Assembly (NCBI GenBank): GCA_037833965.1
Contig: AP031356.1
Span: 14,344,501 to 14,408,500, forward strand
Direction of reading: 5' to 3'
DNA from: Marchantia polymorpha subsp. ruderalis
Lineage: Eukaryota; Streptophyta; Marchantiopsida; Marchantiales; Marchantiaceae
DNA: 64,000 nucleotides
The notes beneath the pieces were generated by a model, which was not told where the DNA came from, did not search any database, and worked only from the letters and a program-made list of their open reading frames with translations. Made by a program: the position numbers and the translations under genes. This document shows, piece after piece, positions 23,009 through 33,109 of this stretch. Within the stretch, counting starts at the first letter, position 1, and each line of letters starts with the position of its first letter.

Positions 23009-25570
23009 CTATCTACTACTCGCAACACTTGCACGAAACCAAACTACACTACTGCACTCTGCAGATCCGGTGCTGCGCCTCCTGCGCGCCGGACTGCCTC
23101 GCTCTCTATCTCTACCTTGCCAATCTTCCGACCGGCTGCGCAACCCCAGACGCCGGAGGGCTGCAGTCACTTCCGACTCCAAGTGCGCCATAGTGTCGCG
23201 CGCACCCGACAAGAAGGATTCTAATTTCCTTGCTACTCGCCGCCGACTCCGACTGTCACCCTCCGTCAATGCCGCCGCCCGAAGCTCGAACTCCCTGAGT
23301 GTGATCTTCTCTTGAGCTGCCACCTCCCAATGGGCGTATCCTTTTAGACAGTGAGTCACCCGCGTCGCCAACTCTTCTCGCGCCCGGCAGCTGCCTTCCA
23401 TCTCTGCTAGCTGCATTTCCGCATCCGCGCGCTGCGCCCTCAAATCCGCGCACTCGGATTGCAAGTTGCGCAACAACTCCTCATCCTCCTTGCGTGTACT
23501 TTGACTTTCTTCTAAGGCGCGCTTCTGGCGCGCAAGCTCTTCTGCTAAGATGCGGTTTTGTCTCCGCTCTTCCTGCAATTCCGACTCGATCTTTGCCCGT
23601 ATTAGCTCGGCATCCGCCTGGTTTTTCGTCGCCGCATCCTCCCTCTGCTGTTGCAAGGTTTGGTATAGCTTCTGTGTGACCGCCAGGTGCTGTCGGAGGG
23701 TAGCGTTCCTATCCTGCAATGTTTGGCACCTAGAGGCCCAAGTGGCCACCTTGCTCCTCGTCCTGCGCTTGACAGTCTCCACGTAAGACTGCGGTTTTCC
23801 GGTACCCGAGTACTTGGATGTCTTGCGATCCAGATATCGCAGGAGTGGAACTATCTGCTCGCACAACACCCCTGTTGGCGTTTTCTGCACAGAGTCCGCT
23901 TCCTGCTCTTCCGAGCTCGTCTCATCCTCCGTTTCGAGGATTTCAGTCGCCACCGAATCCCTTGGCGACTCCCTGGAACTGTGGCGCGCAGCAGCTTCCG
24001 CCGCGACTGCCGCTCCACTCCCTGCTAAAATATCCAAGGCAGTGGGGGATCCCACTGCTTGAGCCCCTGTTCCGGCTCGATCTTCGGTCTCCGAAGGGGT
24101 CGACGCCGCAGTGACTTTTGTCACCTTTGCACCGCCCGCTTCTGCTGCCTGCTCTTCCGGCGCGATCTGCGCGGAAGGTGTCTTCGCTGGAGGTGCGTCC
24201 GCCGAAGGCGTCCGCACACTGATCGCCGGCCCTGTCCGTCTCGCAGTCGGCGAATCTGGCCGACTCTCTGTTGACCGACTCGCAGTCGGCCGACTAGCAG
24301 GTGTCCGACTGGTAGTCGGATACACCCTGCGCGTCTTCACTCCACTTGGCCTGCTTGCTGGCGGCGTTTTCCCAGAAGTGCCTTCCGCCGAAGACGACCC
24401 TCTGAGAGTTGTTGGCTCGTCAGCCAAACTCTCTTCTGCTTCCGGCCTGCTGTCCGGTTCAACGCGCCGCTCCGTCGGCCTTCCTTCCGTTTGTCGACCT
24501 TCAGTCGCCCGACTCGTAGTCGGCCGACTGTCAGTCAGTCTGTCTTCTTCCGAAGGCATTGGTGCCTTCTGCGCAGAGGTATTTGCCGACTTCCCCAGAA
24601 TCTGCGCGATTATCTCCTCCTGCGTGGGCAGGATACTCCGCCGGACCGGAGTACGCCCGGTCTCCTCAGTACTAGTTGGCATTTTGCGTGCCCTCTGTTT
24701 CGGTCGGTTGTGAGGCTCGTTGGTTGGCCGACTACGAGTCGGCGCAGCTGGCGCTTCCGGCTGCCTGTCCTCAGGTCTCTCATCCCACTTCCGCTTTCGC
24801 GGAACGCGCTCACTTCGACGTTCTTCTGCTGCTCTTGCTGGGGGCGGAGCCGGAGGCGGACTGGCAGGTGCCTCGTCCGGATCCGTGTCTACTTCGGCCT
24901 CCCGCGAGTATCTACCTGGATAGCTCCGGGTCAGCAGCGGAAACCGTGTCCGCTCTGAATTTGTCAAACATCCCATCGCCCGATAAAACACAATCAGGTA
25001 AGGCGAAAGATGATTGAGGGTTCCTCCTCTCTCTTCTTGCGCATGTTGGCGCGTCTCCTTCCACAGGAGCCGTGCCCAATGCACTGGAGCTCCTGACAAC
25101 ACTAGCTCCATAAATCCTACTTGCCAACCATGCATGTAAGCGGTCTTGGTCGGCTGCAATATCTGCAGCAATGCAGTCGCGACATTTCTCCGCAATCGAT
25201 CTTTGTAATCCCGTGTCCGGAAACCGTTCTTGGGATGCCTGGCAACTTTGAAAAGCTCATTGTAGGAGATTTCTTCCTCCTTGGACACCTTCACGCTATC
25301 GGCCTCGAAGAGGAGATACCCTTCCTCGCCGGCACACCTGCCCAACACCTGCGCCCAATCACAAATGTCCCACCTCTCTGAATGTGGACGGAATCCGCGT
25401 GAGGGCTTGTGTCTCTCCTGCAGATACTCGCGCACCATCTCCGGACATGTCCAGTTCCATCCCCACAGGAGGAAATCGAGCTTCAGCCCTATCAGCACAT
25501 CTTGGAATGCGCGTAGACCTATATGCGGTACCCTGAGTGGAGACACTCGCAGCTGGGGGACCTTCGACAT
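23009..25570 (-). CDS. Large GC-rich ORF in hAT element 2: plant-transposon-protein-like with coiled coil
   Basis: This is a single uninterrupted reading frame of 853 codons. The first ATG (25,570) has A at -3, and the frame stays open upstream but without another ATG. The N-terminal ~230 residues are a folded-looking, Trp-rich domain (LLWGWNWTCPEMV, HGWQVGFMELVLSGAPVHW). It is reminiscent of the 'putative plant transposon protein' domain often found in plant mobile elements. The middle is Arg-, Ser-, Pro- and Thr-rich low complexity. The C-terminal ~200 residues form a long coiled coil (QTLQQQREDAATKNQ, LQEERRQNRILAEEL). Codon use and GC content are clearly higher than in the surroundings, which suggests a separate origin. 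Function unknown. Family assignment is by resemblance only. Confidence 0.6.
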   Translation of the reverse strand: MSKVPQLRVSPLRVPHIGLRAFQDVLIGLKLDFLLWGWNWTCPEMVREYLQERHKPSRGFRPHSERWDICDWAQVLGRCAGEEGYLLFEADSVKVSKEEEISYNELFKVARHPKNGFRTRDYKDRLRRNVATALLQILQPTKTAYMHGWQVGFMELVLSGAPVHWARLLWKETRQHAQEERGGTLNHLSPYLIVFYRAMGCLTNSERTRFPLLTRSYPGRYSREAEVDTDPDEAPASPPPAPPPARAAEERRSERVPRKRKWDERPEDRQPEAPAAPTRSRPTNEPHNRPKQRARKMPTSTEETGRTPVRRSILPTQEEIIAQILGKSANTSAQKAPMPSEEDRLTDSRPTTSRATEGRQTEGRPTERRVEPDSRPEAEESLADEPTTLRGSSSAEGTSGKTPPASRPSGVKTRRVYPTTSRTPASRPTASRSTESRPDSPTARRTGPAISVRTPSADAPPAKTPSAQIAPEEQAAEAGGAKVTKVTAASTPSETEDRAGTGAQAVGSPTALDILAGSGAAVAAEAAARHSSRESPRDSVATEILETEDETSSEEQEADSVQKTPTGVLCEQIVPLLRYLDRKTSKYSGTGKPQSYVETVKRRTRSKVATWASRCQTLQDRNATLRQHLAVTQKLYQTLQQQREDAATKNQADAELIRAKIESELQEERRQNRILAEELARQKRALEESQSTRKEDEELLRNLQSECADLRAQRADAEMQLAEMEGSCRAREELATRVTHCLKGYAHWEVAAQEKITLREFELRAAALTEGDSRSRRRVARKLESFLSGARDTMAHLESEVTAALRRLGLRSRSEDWQGRDRERGSPARRRRSTGSAECSSVVWFRASVASSR

Positions 25571-25899
25571 TGTGTTTCCTGCACACACAAACGTTCTCCC
25601 TTCCGCTCGCTCTCTCACAATCGCCGCTGAGCGTCGGCCGCTCAAGTACTGACTGCTGTCTCTCTCTCTTCTCTCGCGCTCAAGTTCGCTACTCGCAAAT
25701 TCTCTCCAAGGTCTGTCAAGATCCTTGTACAACTCGTCTCCGCACTCTCCCCTCTCACTGCAGGTCTCTCCGCCCTTGCGCAAATTCTTGGAAGCTGGAA
25801 ATCGCAAAATCAAGAATGAAAGAATGAGACTGGAGAGCAGTCTTTTCTTCTCCGAATTCAAGATCGTCCAACGTTCTTACTGGTTACAATTTACGCAGC

Positions 25900-26880
25900 C
25901 GGCTATACGGCCTAACGGTTCGCCCTTGCATGCTCGAATTCACGTCTCCGCACTGCGCGCATTCGCATGCGTGAATGTTGAATTCTCCCGCCGCCACCGT
26001 CTTCCGGACTCGAGTTCGCCGCAGTGTATACGTCGGCTATGTTGTCTTTTCCTAACCCGACCATCACCGGAGACGTGTCGCCGCTGGCGTGTTCCTTATC
26101 CGTCGGCGCCTTGCTGGAGGCGTACATCCAGTCGGCGTGAATTACGCCGGCGCGTATTCGTACCGCTTGTTTTGTCCGTTCTGCCTCGTCCATTGCTGAC
26201 GGCGCATATCCCGCCGGCGCAAATCATGCCAGCGCATCCGCCTATCCGCGCCACGTCGGAGGCGTACATCCGGCCGGCGCTTTTCTTCCGTTGCGCAGCC
26301 GCCAAAGGCGCTTCCGACTCTGAGTTGATTTCCTCCCATGAGCGCGCGATTCAGGCGCATCGCCGAAGGCGTACGGGAGTCCTTTCCGACTGTGAACCCT
26401 AGCGCGAACGGCGCATGTCCGGCTACGAGTTTTCCAATGCTCATAACTTCTTCGTCCCTGATCCATCTCCGACGCTCTTGGGCTCGTTAGGACAAGCGTC
26501 CCGAGCTCTTTCCAATGCAACTTCAATCAATTGGAACTACCGTGTATTTCGATTGTTATGAAGGTTTCCTTTTCAGCGCTAGCGGCGCATCGCCGAAGGC
26601 GCACTCATGGTCGGAAGCCTTCAGAGGTCCGTGCCGTTCTTCTGACGTCTTTAGCAAAATCTCCTCCGGAGGTGTCTGCGCTGGCAGCGTAGCTTCCTTA
26701 AACGCTGGGAGCGCGTGAGTAGAGACACCTCAGAAAAGGAGCTTTTGCCGAAGTCGCCGAAGACATTTGGCGCTGGTACATCCGACTTCGCGATTCTTCG
26801 TGTCCTCGTGACGATCTCCTCAATCCACTCTATTTAACGTACCCTTTTCTAACTACAGATATTGCTTCGGTACTTGTTTT
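25900..26880 (-). promoter_or_regulatory. GC-rich 5' flank of the large ORF
   Basis: This is a GC-rich stretch with many short palindromic CGCCGGCG- and GCCGAAGGCG-like repeats, for example GGCGCATCGCCGAAGGCG at about 26,357 and 26,585. All frames are open for long runs because of base composition. I read it as the upstream region of the ORF that starts at 25,570, not as a gene. Confidence 0.35.
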
Positions 26881-27639
26881 CTAAAATTGTTTAAATTCTG
26901 CAAAAAAAAACAAAAAGCGTGTTACCACACCCAACTTGCAGAGGTTTTTGCCTTTTGTTTACGACCCGTGGATGTTGTCGCTGTCCGACCAGAGAGAACG
27001 ATAGAGTCTTCATGTGTACTTGGAGACGAGTATGGAATTGAATCCGTAATGAGAGAAAGGTCTGCCATGCTTCACCTTAAAATATCTGCATGGATAGTAC
27101 AAGACATATTAGAATATATTCCCTAAATCCTAAACCCTAACTCACTCAATATATAGAAAAGGAATTTTTGGAGTAGTTCAACCTATAGTGGAATAAATTA
27201 ATTGAACCAATTAATCAAACAAGTGGATATGAATTATGTTACAAAATAATTATGTCCCACCAAAGTCTCAGTAATTACCTTTACGCGATTTTGTGCAGGT
27301 ACATGCCTAGAAATCAGGTCACGGAATCAGATTAAATTAGATCGACCGCGGCCACGACAACTCTCACTCACATGACCTGGCTCAGTGCCTTCGGAAGGGG
27401 TCTGCTGCTTTCCGCTGGCGCCTCTGAGCCTTGGCTCATGACATCAAGTAACGTGAAGTATTCATGAACTTATTTTCTCCCTCAAGAGTATAATGACATG
27501 ATCAATACAAAAGCCTTAACTGGTCACGAATGTAACATGAAACGAGAACAAAACTTGTCGCATAAAAGACAATACCAATACGAGACACAAAACTACGCCA
27601 AACGTTAACCATATTATAATCACACACACCCAAACTCAC

Positions 27640-29325
27640 CTTCTAACCTTTCCGGTTATACGGCCGTGTGACTTGGAGGAAAACGTTTGCACGTACTGCA
27701 AAGTAGCACCAAAAAGAGTAGGTCCTGCCTGTTTACATGCATAGGCAAAATCAGAAACAGTGGGTTAAGCAACATCTCTTTTTCCTAAATAACAAAGAGA
27801 AATTCAAGTACAAGAATTTAGCACTAGCACTTTGTGAAGGATCAGGCACGGAAGAACTCACCTCCCAACCACTCTGGTTATACGGCCGTATGACTTGGAG
27901 GAAAACGTTCGGACGTACTGCAAAGTCAAAAATCAGAATAAAAAATTTCGGCATCAGAATTTCAGAATCACAATTAGAAACTGGAATTAATTCTGATTCT
28001 GATTAGGCAAAATCAGAAACAGTGGGTTAAGCAACATCCCTTTTTCCTAAATAACAAAGAGAAATTCAGCTACAACAATTTAGCACTAGCACTTTGTGAA
28101 GGATCAGTCACGGAAGAACTAACCTCCCAACCTTTTCGGTTATACGGCCGTGTGACTTGGAGTAAAACGTTTGGACGTACAACAAAGTCAAAAATCAGAA
28201 TCATAATTTCAGAATTAGAATCAGGGCAGATGCTGCCACAATTTTTGACAACACATCTCCTTTCGCCAATTCCTCCATCTTAACAAAATCAAACAGGAAA
28301 GTCATATCAGTGGGGTGAGATCTTGGTATTCAGTTAACCATACACTTTGTTGCCAGAATGGCGTACATTTCTCAATAACTCTTCCGTTCTAAGTGGGCCT
28401 TCAGAAATTTGCAGTGCTGGAACTGCCATGCACCAATGTCAGTTCCATGCAAGAAAAAAATAAAGAGGAATTTTTAAAGCTAACAAAGAAGTTGAATATG
28501 ACTATGCACTCCGAGGCTTGCAAATGAAGCCCAAAACTGTTACATTACGACAACTTGTCCCATTTCTTAAGAGCTTCCACCCCTACTCTCTATTGGGTGC
28601 ATTGATGTAACATTTTGACAATGGTTCATTGAGATGTAAGTAGCCAGCGCATTTGATGTATGGCTCAAATTTGCTTTTGGTATTCTTATAGGGACTCACT
28701 TGAGATACAGAGCGGGCGACAAGAGTTGGTATACTGCTACGTTCGGAGAGGATAGAGCGTACTAACTCCACATTGGCACCATCATCAATATGTTCCGCCC
28801 AGCAAGTAAAGAACATGTAATCAGCAATGTATCAAAGCACCCACTTTAAATACAAACGAGCTGTGGTATCTGAAATCTTGGGGGTGCCAAGTAGCAGGGC
28901 AAAAAGGATGAGAATTCCCAATCAAGTCATGCAAGGATGAAACTAAAGGGCTAGGATGGAGCTAAGCCCCAATAAGATCACAATAGAAATATGTCAATCT
29001 GATCTATCTAAATCTATCTAAATCAGGTACAACAATTCAGCACTAGCACTTTGTGAAGGATCAGGCACAGAAGAACTCACCTCCCAACCTTTCCGTTTAT
29101 ACGGCCGTGTGACTTGGAGGAAAACGTTCGGACGTACTGCAAAGTCCAAAATCAGAATCAGAATTTCAGAATCACAATCAGAAATCAGAAATTAATTCTG
29201 ATTCTGATTAGGCAAAATCAGAAACAATGGATTAAAAAACATCCCTTTTTCCTGAATAACAAAGAGAAATTCAGGTACAACAATTCAGCACTAGCACTTT
29301 GTGAAGGATCAGGCACGCGAAGATT
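27640..29325. repeat. Dispersed ~260-bp repeat array
   Basis: A unit containing TATACGGCCGTGTGACTTGG, CTAAATAACAAAGAGAAATTC and GGCAAAATCAGAAACAGTGG recurs. Copies start near 27,745 and 28,006 (period about 261), with further copies at about 29,030 and 29,209 and a partial one near 27,640. A unique stretch at about 28,240-29,025 splits the array. Confidence 0.85.
28240..28816 (-). pseudogene. Possible captured host exon fragments in hAT element 2
   Basis: Three consecutive coding-looking blocks lie on the - strand. At about 28,600-28,780 one reads NVELVRSILSERSSIPTLV. At about 28,360-28,430 one reads VPALQISEGPLRTEELLRN. At about 28,240-28,290 one reads MEELAKGDVLSKIVAASA. They are separated by stops and by AG/GT-like borders that would suit introns. 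They interrupt the repeat array. I do not recognise the parent gene. Read as transduplicated exons, but chance open frames cannot be excluded. Confidence 0.35.
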
Positions 29326-29329
29326 CTAA

Positions 29330-31020
29330 TTAATGATTCAAGCAAGCTCGCGGAAAGCAAAAATGCGACAGACAAAGAGAGAGCAAGCTCGTAGGCAGCA
29401 AATCTGGATGTAGTCTCTAAATTGCGCACTAAAGTTGGTGGAGTAGTCAGTATCGTAATTTATGTGCCTGTTCCCATCCGCTGCAAACCCAAGATGGGAA
29501 ACACCGTACACCCAGTCCCTCGCAGTCAGTGACTCTCACTGACGGAATCAGCAGTTGAGTAATCAACCCAAAAAGGACCACAAATCAGCAATTGAGTAAT
29601 CAACCCAAAAAGGACCACAAATCAGTAGTTGCTCCTTTGCTCCCTCCTTCAATCCATTATATACCAAATCTCAAAGACTAAACAATCGAATTCAAAGGGT
29701 CTGAAAGATTGAACGGGTCGAACCGAACGTTCAAGATTCAAGACTCAAACGGGAACTCTGAAACATGATGATTTTTTAACCATCAAATTTCTCAAATGGA
29801 TGATGAAATGGACTCGTGTGCAGTTCCTCCCGTCTCGCTTAAGTGTAATATAGTGGAATTAGTGGTGAATATAAGAAGGGACTGAAAGAGTTTTTGCCTT
29901 CTCAATCGTTGATATTCGTCTTTTCGAGTGGGAAGGTAATGACTTGCGCAGCGCTGAACTTTTGTCTGATGTCAATACGAGTCCAACAGAGGAGGGATAG
30001 AAAGATAATATCATCTTGTGGAAACCTTTCAATTAGTTCTGACGTTGAGAGGAGAGCAAAGATGGAGCTGGAGCTCTGTGCTTTGTTTATAGAATGTGTG
30101 AGCATAGCAGTAATTTAGCCTGTCAAAAAAGTGCCGCTGTCCGATATTTTTCCTACTATGAGTAATCAGATGTCAGTGCGCACTGAAGTGCTATTTCCCA
30201 GTATCTGTACCAATAGAAATAATTAGTTGTAAGAGCTCACAAATTATGTCGCACTCTTCCCGGCATGGTGCTCATTTCCCCTCTGTTCCTGTAGAACAAG
30301 TTTATTATCTCTCACCAGAACGAGATCTTGGCCATCAAGAGCACAGTTCAAAAGGTTGCCTTGACAGGTAAGTTATGCTGAAATGCCTCGAAGAAAATAT
30401 TTTCTTACGGATGCAGGATTGATAACTTTCAGCGATATCTGAAATACTATCAGCGACTGATCATATCGACTTTCAGCGATATCATACTCACTCGGATTGC
30501 TGTTTTGTGTCTACAACAGCCTACCGGGCTGTAGAGGAGGCTCTGCGCTCAACGAGAATCAAAGGCTCACGACGAGACCAAGGATCGAGCACGGATGGTA
30601 CTGATGCCCCACGATCTACTGACGAATCCTCTGTAGCTAGCTTTTAATCCGTTGCATGGCACCTGATCGAGGATCCAAGCTGGATCGAGGTCTTAGGAGT
30701 CGAGATTTTGAGAGATAGATCAAACCAAAGTCCTTCTAGATAAATTGTCATTCAGATTTTCCCATTTTGTCAGATGGTGTGACAGAGAGTTATTTGAGAG
30801 CCTTGTTTTTCAATGCGGACGCGCGGGGCGGTAATTCGAGTTATGGCTTCTTCTTCCATAGACTCCCTCCCTGTCCGCCCTCAAATCTAATCTCGCTTGC
30901 CGACATTTCTTGTTGCTTATCTGCAAGCTATTCATTCCTCAGTCATGCTCTAGCCTCATGCATGGAGACAAAATGAGAAGCGATGAAAAGAAGTCTGAAA
31001 TTTTTGTCGGTTGAATTTTT
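29330..31020. other. Right interior of hAT element 2
   Basis: No identifiable gene. A 33-bp sequence (from AATCAGCAATTGAGTAATC) is repeated near 29,546 and 29,584. A CAGCGATATC motif recurs near 30,432-30,485. The open stretch at 29,902-30,105 (- strand) looks mildly coding-like without a known family. Confidence 0.45.
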
Positions 31021-31112
31021 TTCGGACCGGTTAACCGGTCCGGAGAAATTTGGGACCGGTTAACCGGTTAATCGTCGGTCCAGACCGGATCGTGGCCAAG
31101 CCAAGCCAACGG

Positions 31113-32087
31113 ATGGCTGCGCGGATCACGGTGCCGCCCTACTTTTCCACGGAGTTTGACTGTGAGCTAGCCGTGGTTCGATCCACGGTTCACGATAATT
31201 TGAGTGATGGTTGTCAAATTTATAGAGAAGAGGCTTGCCGTGCCAACTCTCTGCACAATTTTAGACATGCCAAGCAAGCCAGAACCAAATTTCTTGTTTT
31301 GGAATTGCGAGATTCGCATGCATCTGATTGCCATTGGTTTTAATGTGACACAACTTCTTTTGATGAGAGGTAGAATGATGAGGCACAACAAAATGTAACA
31401 AGCATTTATACAGAAAATTTTCAATGTATCTAATTTCAATCTCTTCACATTGTAAATGTATAATGCTCTATAGAAGAGAAGTCATTAAGCAGCATGAAAT
31501 GTAGTCTTCGATCCATATTTCAAGTTCAATACTTCCCTTAAACATCAAAATGCTACAACTTGGTTAGTGATTATCACACTTGGAATATAATTAAACTACT
31601 CACTCATATCAATTAAGAAAATGGATTCACAAAATACCTTTTCAAATTTCCAATCACTTTGGTTCAAAAATGTAGGATGAATCTTTTGTTCGGTGAGAAG
31701 ATTATAAATAAAAATTTGCATAAATTGACTCACAAAATCATTATTATTATCGTTTCTCATCATCAATGAGTTGCTGGTGAATATGAAATTGAAGCTTCAT
31801 CACATAAATATTGACACAATTAGAGATTTCAACTCGAAGAAGATAAACTGAATAAGTGTATGAAGAAAATCATTTGGAAGAAGAATTAAGTTGGATTCTT
31901 TAGTATTGAATTCAGATTTTCATGTGAAATAGTGTTATAAACAGTTTTTATAACATTAGAATTACAGGTTTTCTTATATTTAAAAAAATCCAAAGCCTAG
32001 ACATGATATCAATATACATAAATTTAAAAAATTACTCTTGAAGTAATAGTTTCATGTTAGTATACAACTATTAAGGTGCTTCAAAGA
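31113..32087. other. Right flank of hAT element 2
   Basis: The first ~250 bp continue the GC-richer target sequence, with open frames on both strands. The rest is AT-rich with no gene seen. Confidence 0.4.
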
Positions 32088-32095
32088 TATAAATA

Positions 32096-32436
32096 GAGTA
32101 TTGTTAAATACACCACACTTTTTACTAAATACACCACACACTGCACACCACACCACCACCATCCAAGCAGCCCCGCACCACACCGCGCACAAATGTACTA
32201 TCTACAGCAAGCTCTGGAGCTCGCCAATAATTGCCATTTACATGCAATAACGTGATTTCCATGCCGCCAGTCACTGTGGTATATGGTAAGAAGGTTGTCA
32301 CCTGACCCTCATAGGACAAAATGATGATTGGGCAAGCATACAAGCTTGCAGCGAGAATCGCGCATTCTGGAGCTTGAAACCAGATGGTTAGTGTGTGGTG
32401 TATTTAGTAAAAAGTGTGATGTATTTAACAATTCTC
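32096..32436 (-). mobile_element. 341-bp Mutator-like element carrying an OTU-like fragment
   Basis: The 47-bp terminal inverted repeats (GAGTATTGTTAAATACACCA and the near-identical right end) differ at about two positions. Both sides are flanked by TATAAATA (32,088-32,095 and 32,437-32,444). The interior encodes, on the - strand, a fragment resembling OTU-type cysteine peptidases found in plant mobile elements. Long TIRs beginning GAG and an OTU passenger suggest the Mutator superfamily, although an 8-bp rather than 9-bp duplication is seen. The element is non-autonomous. Confidence 0.85.
32208..32382 (-). pseudogene. OTU-like peptidase fragment
   Basis: About 58 residues read WFQAPECAILAASLYACPI, then VTTFLPY, then LLHVNGNYW. 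This follows the C-terminal half of OTU-like domains in plant transposons, whose pattern is W..(M)P..G..IA..Y.....LS....TF.PL, with a later N-H-W/F block. In this copy the expected His is Tyr (NYW). The N-terminal half with the catalytic Cys is absent, so it should be inactive. Confidence 0.5.
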
Positions 32437-32862
32437 TATAAATATCAATAAATTAACATGATTTAAATATATGCAAACAAAAGCATCCAAATATATTGAA
32501 AAAAATGATTGAAAAATTATTTATGAATCATTTATCTCCAAAATATATTAAATTTTTTGATAGAATAAACATTTTATTTTATTGTCAAAGATACTTTCAA
32601 TACACTCTTTCACACGTGTGAGATTTTCCGTTGTGGATGTAGCACTCCAAAGGTTAACCCACGTTACGACTTGTGTTACACAATGTCCACTCTTGTATTC
32701 TATCTATTGCTATCTTGCATATTTTGGACTAATAATTGGCTTTGTTGTCAAATTGATGGCTATTTGAGCTAGTATGGCTTAAAGTGTAAGCCGTATTAAT
32801 TCAACTTAACCAAATGCAAAAATGTAAAAATTGATATGAAATATTTTGCCTGATTTGATTGT

Positions 32863-33109
32863 TTTCTTAAACTTAAACCAAACGTCATTCAAGTTCAGCA
32901 CAAACAAAGGGAGACAGTCATATAATGTGGTTCACCCTCGGGGGCTACGTCCACGGCTGAAGCGCACGAGAAGATTTGATGACAACTGAATACTGAATGC
33001 ACATCCAAGTAGAAGACTTAGGGGTATATTTGTACCCAAAGTCAGCGACACACCTAGCTATAAATAGCTATAACCTGAGATTACTCCTCAACCGGAGTTA
33101 ACCTCAACA
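32863..33109 (-). repeat. Copia 3' LTR
   Basis: 247 bp, matching 38,963-39,207 in the same orientation. The outer and inner borders coincide with the TGTTGAGG start and TTTAAGAAA end of the partner. Confidence 0.88.

Larger units (their letters stand above)
18070..31104 (-). mobile_element. 13-kb hAT-bounded element 2 with cargo
   Basis: Left end: TAGGCTTGGCCACGGTCCGG. Right end, opposite strand: TTGGCTTGGCCACGATCCGG, with two mismatches in 20. Both sides are flanked by GCCAACGG (18,062-18,069 and 31,105-31,112), an exact 8-bp duplication. Both subtermini repeat the motif GGTTAACC and variants (18,083-18,215 and 31,021-31,075), as hAT transposase-binding sites do. A decayed transposase occupies the left part. 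The rest holds tandem arrays, an intact large ORF and possible host gene fragments. At ~13 kb it is long for hAT and probably composite. Confidence 0.9.

Noticed and set aside
24111-24713. 200-residue + strand frame opposite the large ORF
   Set aside because: Reverse shadow of the low-complexity Arg/Ser/Pro region.
26096-26526. Several overlapping long open frames in the GC-rich flank of the large ORF
   Set aside because: All frames on both strands are open because of base composition and repeats. No protein signature.
27121-27142. Telomere-like CCCTAAA-type words
   Set aside because: Only about three degenerate units. Too short to call an interstitial telomere.
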